In this document: positions 23,044 to 28,403 of the stretch, one piece after another | Layout: the number at the start of each line of letters is the position of its first letter | Position numbering within the stretch: position 1 is the stretch's first letter | Notes under the pieces: model-generated | What the model was told of the DNA's origin: nothing | Seen by the model: the letters and a program-made list of their open reading frames with translations, nothing else | Database searches by the model: none | Position numbers and translations under genes: made by a program | Assembly (NCBI GenBank): GCA_964478625.1 | Contig: CAYZJH010000047.1 | Span: forward strand, 1 to 28,403 | Length of the DNA: 28,403 nt | Reading direction: 5' to 3' | Origin: SKZT01 sp964478625 | GTDB lineage: Bacteria; Desulfobacterota; Desulfobacteria; Desulfobacterales; SKZT01

Positions 23044-25113
23044 ATGATTATTACTTGCAAAAATTGTAACACGAGTTTCAATCTAATTGATGAACTTGTA
23101 AAAGATACAGGCTCTAAAGTCAAATGCTCTAAATGCAGCTATATTTTTCAAGTCTTTCCTGTGCAGGTTGAAAAGGAATCCGATGAGCAATATCTTGATC
23201 TTTCAAGGGAACTTGACAAAGATCTAAGCGATAAGGACCAGTTTTCGTTCGACCGGCAGGAGGCTGAAACAAAAAGTTCAATCTACCAATCAGATACCCC
23301 TGACGATTTGGACTTAGCTGAGATCGAAAAAATCCTTCAGGAAGAAGAAGGGAAGACTTTTAATGGGGATCTCTTGGAACAGGATGACCATCACGAGGAT
23401 TTTGAAAATTTTGAATTGGATGACCTGGACGACCTTTTTGACAAAACCGATGATTTCACAGAAAGACAACTGGAAATGGATTCGAGCTTGAAAGAATCAG
23501 ATATTGATTTCCAGCTTGAGGAAGATCCATCGGTTTTATCGGATTCTGAAGAGGCAACGGATATTGACTTGTCCCAACTCGATGAATTGTTTGGAGAAGA
23601 GGATAACCGCTCCTTGGAACCATTACTCTCAGATGAAGAATCAGGCGATATACAAATAGACGATGCTGAGATACTCGCTTTTGACCAATTTTTTGACGGC
23701 AAGGAAGAAATCTCTTTAGAAGAGAAACCAGGCCGAAAAGCGGAAGACATTAACCTTTCGGAAATGGACCTGATTTTTCCGAATGAAACAGAGGAAGAAC
23801 TTGATTTCAATTTCGACACTGAAGCCGCAAAAGATGACGACACTGAAAAGCTTTCGGAAAAAATTGACGACACCATAGATTTTGAGTTCGACTTTGACAG
23901 TGAATCGGAATTAAAAAAAGACGTTAATGCCGGAGATGATATTGATTTCGATTTCGACTTTGATAGTGAGTCTGAAGAAAAAAATAAGGATATGATCGAT
24001 GAAAAAATCGATTTTGATTTCGATCTTGACTTAGAAATGGAAAAGGATTCCACCGACCATCAGAAAGATTTTGAATCACCCGAAGAACTGGAATTGGATT
24101 TTGATATTCAAGATCATGATAAAATGGATGAAACAGCAGATTTCGAGGAAGAATTCGACCTGTCGGACCTTGAAGAAATCATAGATCTCGAAGAGGAATC
24201 CATATATAACTCAAAGCCTTTGAAATCAACAGATAAAAGTGAAGAACAAGAAGATGATTTCGATTTTGCCTTGGAACCGGATCTTGAGGATGGTAATTCC
24301 CCAGCCTTGATTCTTGAAGAAGAGGATTCCGACCCCGAAATTTTCAAAAAGCCACTCAAAGCCGAATCGCCTTTTCCCGAGGATACTGAAGAATCCGAAT
24401 CGGAATTCCGCATGGCTGATGATCGAGAAGAAGCTTTTCTAATCGGAAAAGACGATTATCATCTGGATGAAGCCGAAGGAAAATTTCAGAAGGTTTTTAA
24501 ACCGATGACAATTCCGGAACAGGTTATCAATGAAGAACCAGAGGATGATCCAGGCATAGAAGAAGAAGGGAGCAAATCCAAAAGCAGGTTTGGCAAAATA
24601 GTCCTGGTCGCCCTTGTATTGGCAATATTGGCTGCTGCAGGCTATGGCGTGGTCAACATTCTGAACATATCAGGCTCGAAGCTACCGATTATCGGAAGTT
24701 TCTTGAAACCGGAAACCCATGATTCCGGCAATGTCAAATTGGTCGCTCTTGATTTAAACAGCAAATTTGATCAAAATAACCATGCAGGAAAAATATTTGT
24801 CATCACAGGAACGATAAAAAATGAATATTCCGAGCCCAGAAGCTTTGTAAAAATCACGGGGCGACTATACGAACCTGCCAAAAAACTGTCCCATACCGAG
24901 CAGGTTTATGCAGGAAACGTTTTCTCTGATCTAGAATTGCGAAACCTGGATATGGAAGCGATTAAAAAGCGGTTGAGTGATCGTTTCGGACAAAACAGAT
25001 CCAATGTGAACATACAACCCGGACAAACCGTTCCTTTTATGATCATTTTTTCAATGTTACCTCAACATCTCGAAGAATTTACAATTGAAATAGAAAGTTC
25101 ATCGCCAGCTTGA
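23044..25113 (+). CDS. MJ0042 zinc-ribbon, acidic linker, single-TM, DUF3426-like membrane protein
   Basis: This 689-residue protein has three parts. Residues 1-40 form a zinc ribbon (C5-x2-C8 and C28-x2-C31). Residues about 45-510 are a very acidic Asp/Glu/Phe-rich low-complexity region, probably disordered. It includes three 22-residue repeats around F-D-F-D-S-E-S-E, near residues 275-340. A single membrane segment lies at about 518-540 (IVLVALVLAILAAAGYGVV). The remaining 150 residues resemble the DUF3426 extracytoplasmic domain (KIFVITGTIKNEYSEPRSFVKITGRLY, then QPGQTVPFMIIFSMLP). The layout implies a cytoplasmic zinc ribbon and acid tail with a periplasmic C-terminal domain. This architecture is common in Deltaproteobacteria and its function is unknown. 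A GAGG Shine-Dalgarno precedes the ATG; it follows hpt by 16 bp. Confidence 0.88.
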   Translation: MIITCKNCNTSFNLIDELVKDTGSKVKCSKCSYIFQVFPVQVEKESDEQYLDLSRELDKDLSDKDQFSFDRQEAETKSSIYQSDTPDDLDLAEIEKILQEEEGKTFNGDLLEQDDHHEDFENFELDDLDDLFDKTDDFTERQLEMDSSLKESDIDFQLEEDPSVLSDSEEATDIDLSQLDELFGEEDNRSLEPLLSDEESGDIQIDDAEILAFDQFFDGKEEISLEEKPGRKAEDINLSEMDLIFPNETEEELDFNFDTEAAKDDDTEKLSEKIDDTIDFEFDFDSESELKKDVNAGDDIDFDFDFDSESEEKNKDMIDEKIDFDFDLDLEMEKDSTDHQKDFESPEELELDFDIQDHDKMDETADFEEEFDLSDLEEIIDLEEESIYNSKPLKSTDKSEEQEDDFDFALEPDLEDGNSPALILEEEDSDPEIFKKPLKAESPFPEDTEESESEFRMADDREEAFLIGKDDYHLDEAEGKFQKVFKPMTIPEQVINEEPEDDPGIEEEGSKSKSRFGKIVLVALVLAILAAAGYGVVNILNISGSKLPIIGSFLKPETHDSGNVKLVALDLNSKFDQNNHAGKIFVITGTIKNEYSEPRSFVKITGRLYEPAKKLSHTEQVYAGNVFSDLELRNLDMEAIKKRLSDRFGQNRSNVNIQPGQTVPFMIIFSMLPQHLEEFTIEIESSSPA

Positions 25114-25131
25114 AAATTTAAACATTTAAAC

Positions 25132-25160
25132 TTGACTTAAAAAAAGGGAACTGATAAAAA
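25132..25160 (+). promoter_or_regulatory. Candidate promoter of tRNA-Met
   Basis: TTGACT (25132-25137), 17-bp spacer, TAAAAA (25155-25160). The -10 is weak (4 of 6). It would leave a leader of about 85 nt before the mature tRNA, so a closer promoter is possible. Confidence 0.3.
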
Positions 25161-25251
25161 AGGCGGCTGTTTGGGTGGGGGATCTTCTCGGATTTTGAAA
25201 CAACCGATACAATCCTCAACATACCATTAGATATGAAAAATGATCTTATTT

Positions 25252-25328
25252 GGCGATGTAGCTCAGCCGGTTAGAGCATGCGGCTCATATCCGCAGTGTC
25301 CGGGGTTCGAATCCCTGCATCGCCACCA
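25252..25328 (+). tRNA. tRNA-Met (CAT), elongator
   Basis: This 77-nt sequence folds into a complete cloverleaf. The acceptor stem is GGCGATG/CATCGCC with the CCA encoded. The D-arm is GCTC...GAGC, the anticodon stem TGCGG/CCGCA with loop CTCATAT (anticodon CAT at 25286-25288), and the T-arm CGGGG TTCGAAT CCCTG. The G1-C72 pair and the absence of three G-C pairs at the base of the anticodon stem argue against the initiator. A tRNA-Ile2, whose CAT is modified by TilS, cannot be fully excluded by eye. Confidence 0.95.
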
Positions 25329-25335
25329 CTTTTTT

Positions 25336-25374
25336 AAAAGCTCTTGCGATTTTTCCGAATCCGAGAGCTTTTTC
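25336..25374 (+). terminator. Rho-independent terminator after tRNA-Met
   Basis: A stem AAAAGCTCT / AGAGCTTTT (25336-25344 and 25364-25372), with an inner GATT/AATC stem, is followed by a T-rich tail TTTTCTGTTTT. It begins 8 bases after the tRNA CCA end. A 60-codon frame inside it (25344-25526) is not taken as a gene. Confidence 0.75.
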
Positions 25375-25578
25375 TGTTTTCAGTGCTCGAAATTGAGAAG
25401 CTTGTAATAATCGGATTTATCATGCTTTTGTTGCCGAAAATCGATCCGCTTAATGATGATATGATCAAAAGGTTCGTCAGTCCTCATTTTTTTGACCTTG
25501 CAAATACGCTGAACTATATACTATAATGGATTTTCATGAATAAAACCTTTTTAACCGGATTAGGAGTCAAAAGGTAGA

Positions 25579-25965
25579 ATGATTCCGGGGTTTGAAAAAA
25601 TTGTTGAAGAACGGATTTTAATAGCCCAGAGAAAAGGTGATTTCGATAACCTGGAGGGGGCAGGAAAACCATTGAATCTCGATGAACTTAACGGGGTCCC
25701 CGAGGAATTGAAGCTCTCATATAAGATCCTCAAAAATGCAGATTGTCTTCCACCCGAATTAGAAATCAAGAAAGAAATTTGCAAAACCGAAGATCTTCTT
25801 GCAAGCATGGATGACACAGCAGAAAAATACAAGGTGATGAAAAAACTCAATTTTCTTATCATGAAATTGAACTCGCTTCGCAAATCATCCATTGAATTTG
25901 AAATGCCTGAAAAATATCTGTCAAATCTTGTTGCTCGTTTCGGGCCCAAAAACAACAAAAAGTAA
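25579..25965 (+). CDS. DUF1992 (DnaJ homologue subfamily C member 28-like) protein
   Basis: This 128-residue protein has the DUF1992 signature in its N-terminal half: IPGFEKIVEERILIAQRKGDFDNLEGAGKPL (2-32), followed by the L-x-x-x-x-L-K-x-x-x-x-P-P-E-L-E helix region (about 45-62). The C-terminal half is helical and charged. In eukaryotes the same domain occurs in DNAJC28; the bacterial stand-alone form has no known function. A TAGGAG/AAAGGTAG Shine-Dalgarno region precedes the ATG. It begins the DUF1992-SHOCT-ddl-ATP-grasp run, in which gaps are 36 bp or less. Confidence 0.9.
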   Translation: MIPGFEKIVEERILIAQRKGDFDNLEGAGKPLNLDELNGVPEELKLSYKILKNADCLPPELEIKKEICKTEDLLASMDDTAEKYKVMKKLNFLIMKLNSLRKSSIEFEMPEKYLSNLVARFGPKNNKK

Positions 25966-26001
25966 AAAAGGTTAACCGACATTTGGATGGAAATGTAAAT
26001 T

Positions 26002-26484
26002 ATGAAGGTAAATAGTGTCAAAGAAAATAGCGGCGTGATCAAAAGTGTCTTTATTGCTTATTTTATATTGCTACTTCATGTTCTGCTTCTTGCAGGTCTT
26101 GGGGTATTGATTTTATTCTTCAGGGGTATTGTGAATTACATGATTTGGATATTTCTTGGAGGCACAGCAATTATCATGTTTTCAGCCTATCGATTCTATC
26201 GAAAAATGAAAAAGGAAGGAAAAACCCTGAAAGAAATGATGAATTCGCCCTTATTCAGAGGCCGGGAGGTCGAAATCAGTCTCCTGGGAGGTCTTGCATC
26301 TTTGAAAGTCGGCAAACCCAGACCCTTATTAATTGAAAGTTACCACGGTGAAATCAAGCAGCTTGAAGATCCTGAGGACGTGAGGCTAAAAGAACTGAAT
26401 GAACTGGTTAGGCTTTTTGAAAACAATTTAATCACCCTTGAAGAGTACAACCAGGCCAAAAAGCAGATTTTTAATCCGAATTAG
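26002..26484 (+). CDS. Two-TM membrane protein with SHOCT-like C-terminus
   Basis: This 160-residue protein has two membrane helices at about 16-39 and 44-64, followed by a charged cytoplasmic part. Its last 30 residues (129-157, LKELNELVRLFENNLITLEEYNQAK) match the short SHOCT pattern: a helix, then G/N-x-I/L-T-x-x-E-[FY], then a helix. SHOCT domains are thought to mediate oligomerisation. The middle part (LFRGREVEISLLGGLASLKVGKP) is unrecognised. The Shine-Dalgarno is weak. It lies between the DUF1992 gene and ddl, so an envelope role is plausible from context only. Confidence 0.8.
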   Translation: MKVNSVKENSGVIKSVFIAYFILLLHVLLLAGLGVLILFFRGIVNYMIWIFLGGTAIIMFSAYRFYRKMKKEGKTLKEMMNSPLFRGREVEISLLGGLASLKVGKPRPLLIESYHGEIKQLEDPEDVRLKELNELVRLFENNLITLEEYNQAKKQIFNPN

Positions 26485-26514
26485 TCATATCATAACGGTG
26501 CCGGGGAATTGAGA

Positions 26515-27465
26515 ATGATGAAAAAGCTGACCATTGCTCTATTGATGGGCGGGGTATCTTCCGAAAGAGAAGTTTCATTAAAAAGCGGAAATCAGGTTTA
26601 TGAAGCACTCGACAAAGAAAAATATAACGTGCTTCGGTATGATCCCAAAGAAGATCTTCCAAAGCTTATCATGGAGGCTCCCAAAATCGATGCCGCCCTG
26701 GTTATTCTTCATGGCAGATATGGTGAGGACGGAACAATTCAGGGGCTATTGGAACTTCTTGGCATTCCCTACCAGGGGTCGGGTGTTTTGGGAAGTGCCG
26801 CGGCCATGAATAAATTGGCGGCCAAAAAATTGTACGAACGAGCCGATATGTTGGTCCCCCCCTACTTGGCGTTTCAACATGGTGATATCATTGACCCGGA
26901 CACTTGTGATTCAGAAATCGGATTTCCCTTAGTGGTTAAACCCGTGGAAGGCGGTTCCTCTATTGGGATGAGCATTGTAAACAATAAACAAGAGTTACAG
27001 GGTGCAGCACAGAAAGCCTTTGAATACGATTATACCATTGTTTTGGAAAAATTTATCCAGGGAATTGAAATCACCGGGGGTGTTTTAGGAAATGATGAAC
27101 CAGAACCGCTTCCTTTGATTGAAATTATTCCGGGCAATGAATATGCGTTCTTTGATTATGAGGCAAAATACAAAGCCGGAGCAACCCGTGAAATATGCCC
27201 CGCAAGAATTGATCCCACACTAACTTCAAGAGCCAAAGCACTCGCCGTAAAAGCCCATCAAACCCTTTTTTGTAAAGGATACAGCCGTACCGATATGATT
27301 GTAAATGGTGAGGGTGAAATTTTTGTGCTGGAGACAAACACCATTCCGGGTATGACGCCAACCAGCCTTTTGCCTCAGGCAGCCCAGGTCCATGGTCTCT
27401 CATTCAGCAATCTACTGGATCGCCTTATTGAACTGGGTATCGAAGAGCACCGGCGCAGGGTATAG
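26515..27465 (+). CDS. ddl: D-alanine--D-alanine ligase
   Basis: This enzyme of about 316 residues joins two D-alanines, using ATP, for the peptidoglycan stem peptide. The N-terminus carries LLMGGVSSEREVSLKSG, then VILHGRYGEDGTIQGLLELLGIPYQGSG. The ATP-grasp loop is KPVEGGSSIGM, followed by LEKFIQGIEITGGVLG. The metal-binding end is RTDMIVNGEGEIFVLETNTIPGMTPTSLLPQAA. All are canonical for Ddl. ATG 26515 follows GGGGA by 7 bases; an in-frame TTG at 26509 would add two residues. It is not next to mur or ftsQAZ genes, which is not unusual for a ddlA-like copy. It lies 6 bp before the ATP-grasp gene. Confidence 0.95.
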   Translation: MMKKLTIALLMGGVSSEREVSLKSGNQVYEALDKEKYNVLRYDPKEDLPKLIMEAPKIDAALVILHGRYGEDGTIQGLLELLGIPYQGSGVLGSAAAMNKLAAKKLYERADMLVPPYLAFQHGDIIDPDTCDSEIGFPLVVKPVEGGSSIGMSIVNNKQELQGAAQKAFEYDYTIVLEKFIQGIEITGGVLGNDEPEPLPLIEIIPGNEYAFFDYEAKYKAGATREICPARIDPTLTSRAKALAVKAHQTLFCKGYSRTDMIVNGEGEIFVLETNTIPGMTPTSLLPQAAQVHGLSFSNLLDRLIELGIEEHRRRV

Positions 27466-27471
27466 CAGTTG

Positions 27472-28233
27472 ATGATTATCAGAGGATCGCATGAACTCAA
27501 AAAAGTATATGATCAAACGGGCCCCGAAGATATTTATATCGGTTCCATCGCAACAAAATATCTTGAAATGCCCATGATGATCGACCTGCTTGAGAGGGGC
27601 GTTACCTGTCTCCCTTCTTGTTTAGCCCAGACCCTTAGCCGATCCAAAACTACCCAGGCATGTATCCTAAAAGAATGGATGGCTCCTTTAACCTTGGTGA
27701 TCACCAGACGAATAGAACTTCTCAATGCGATCAGCCTCTATCATAAAAACAGGATCGGGAAGGTAATTACCAAGGAGGACCAAAAACATTGCGGACACGG
27801 TATTCGCCTATGGAACGATATTGAAACCCTTTACAGTATTCTGGGACTTGAAGAAGATTCCTATCCTTTCGTTCTTCAACCGTTGCTGACAAATTTCACG
27901 GATATCCGTGCCATCATTGCCGGTGATTATATCGAAGCATACACCCGAAAAAATCCATACAATTTCAGGTGCAATCTTGCAGCCGGGGGAAAAAGCACGC
28001 CTTACACCTTATCCCAGGAGCAAATCAATTTCTCCCGAAAAGTTATGGCACGGGGCCAATTCCCTTATGCTCATATCGATTTGATGATTTTGGACAACAA
28101 AAGGATTTATCTATCCGAAATTGCTCTGAACGGGGGAATCAAAGGAGCCGTCATTGGTCACCGCGAACTCGAACTGAAAAAAGAACAAATCCTTGAACAA
28201 ATAGCCACACGTTTAGACACGGAAACAGAGTAA
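27472..28233 (+). CDS. ATP-grasp (RimK/glutathione synthetase-like) protein of unknown substrate
   Basis: This protein of about 253 residues has late ATP-grasp features. A Gly-loop-like GHGIRLWND is at about 108-116. FVLQPLL.....DIRAIIAGDYIEAYTR (133-159) matches the ATP-binding hinge and the D-x-R strand. Then come NFRCNLAAGGK (164-174), H-I-D-L-M-I (201-206) and a metal-site strand Y-L-S-E-I-A-L-N-G-G-I-K-G (213-225). The usual E-x-N is E-x-A-L-N here, so the magnesium site may be altered. The N-terminal pre-grasp domain looks short. ATG 27472 lies 6 bp after the ddl stop, so the proteins are probably made together. Ligation of an amino acid to a cell-wall or peptide acceptor is possible but inferred. 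Confidence 0.78.
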   Translation: MIIRGSHELKKVYDQTGPEDIYIGSIATKYLEMPMMIDLLERGVTCLPSCLAQTLSRSKTTQACILKEWMAPLTLVITRRIELLNAISLYHKNRIGKVITKEDQKHCGHGIRLWNDIETLYSILGLEEDSYPFVLQPLLTNFTDIRAIIAGDYIEAYTRKNPYNFRCNLAAGGKSTPYTLSQEQINFSRKVMARGQFPYAHIDLMILDNKRIYLSEIALNGGIKGAVIGHRELELKKEQILEQIATRLDTETE

Positions 28234-28403
28234 AACATTCCGCCCTGCCACAGGGCCGGGTTTAAACGTAAAAATCAACAGGTTTGGGTGTTCCAACTTT
28301 CCAGCCAAACCGGCAACAGGATTTTATAATCATGAACCACTGAACTTTGAAATCATTTTACTTGTAAGCGTTCCACCCGGCTGCGCCGGGCCCAAACCGA
28401 CAA
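28234..28403. repeat. Intergenic region rich in inverted repeats
   Basis: After the ATP-grasp stop there are three perfect inverted repeats. GCCCTG-CCA-CAGGGC (28242-28256) is a possible terminator stem but lacks a proper T-run. GGTTTGG ... CCAAACC (28281-28287 and 28305-28311) has a 17-nt loop. CCCGGC-TGC-GCCGGG is at 28376-28390. CCAAACCGGCAA and CCAAACCGACAA occur as imperfect direct repeats. No gene is seen before the window ends. Confidence 0.5.

Noticed and set aside
23391..24413. Long serine-rich minus-strand frames inside the zinc-ribbon gene
   Set aside because: They are antisense shadows of the acidic repeat region: Asp/Glu codons read as Ser/Lys on the other strand. The plus-strand protein has real domains at both ends.
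25252..25328. Initiator tRNA-fMet
   Set aside because: It has a paired G1-C72 end and lacks the three consecutive G-C pairs in the anticodon stem that mark initiators.
25344..25526. A 60-codon plus-strand frame just after tRNA-Met
   Set aside because: It starts inside the tRNA terminator hairpin, has no ribosome site and no recognisable features.
1..28403. CRISPR arrays, insertion sequences, integrases, defence or biosynthetic clusters
   Set aside because: No regularly spaced repeats, transposase, integrase, restriction, toxin-antitoxin or assembly-line genes were found on either strand.

Overview
The window reads as a chromosomal segment of a mesophilic, anaerobic-type Gram-negative bacterium, most likely a Desulfobacterota (Desulfobacterales-like) genome. 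The reasons are a TAXI-type TRAP transporter, a DUF362/ferredoxin protein, several radical SAM proteins, an MJ0042 zinc-ribbon/DUF3426 membrane protein, BamD (hence an outer membrane), and a moderate-to-low G+C housekeeping backbone. This placement is inferred from gene content; no rRNA or similar marker is present.

Layout. (1) 191-3956, minus strand: a TAXI-TRAP transport operon (solute-binding protein, fused 4TM/12TM permease, UspA protein), by eye more G+C-rich than the rest. Upstream is a 490-bp region with a possible promoter and an operator-like palindrome. (2) 4445-5371, minus: an unassigned gene whose C-terminus resembles the Cys/His motif of phage Mu-F/SPP1-gp7 head proteins. (3) 5596-10355, plus: ispG, an archaeal/eukaryal-type proS and a bifunctional relA/spoT homologue. 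(4) 10374-11853, minus: rpmB, bamD and trxA, with strong sigma70-like promoters before rpmB and trxA. (5) 12176-19290: small units on alternating strands. They are an uncharacterised radical SAM protein, a DUF362 ferredoxin protein, a YkgJ-like cysteine-cluster protein, an amidohydrolase, a stand-alone pyruvate-kinase C-terminal domain protein, trmL, prmA and a YhcC-like radical SAM protein. Three convergent pairs overlap at their 3' ends. (6) 19438-25113, plus: mnmG, a DnaJ/CbpA-type co-chaperone, hpt and a large acidic zinc-ribbon membrane protein. (7) 25252-25328: tRNA-Met(CAT) with a terminator. (8) 25579-28233, plus: DUF1992 protein, two-TM SHOCT-like protein, ddl and an ATP-grasp protein.

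Functionally the window combines translation and tRNA modification (proS, trmL, mnmG, prmA, rpmB, tRNA-Met), the stringent response (rsh), envelope building (ispG for isoprenoids, ddl for peptidoglycan, bamD for outer-membrane proteins), purine salvage (hpt), redox (trxA) and uptake of an unknown organic solute (TRAP). No CRISPR array, insertion sequence, prophage block or rRNA was seen.

No complete new defence or biosynthetic system is evident. The best leads are the phage-head-like solitary gene, the radical SAM protein with an unknown N-terminal cysteine domain, the ATP-grasp protein coupled to ddl, and the TRAP regulatory region.
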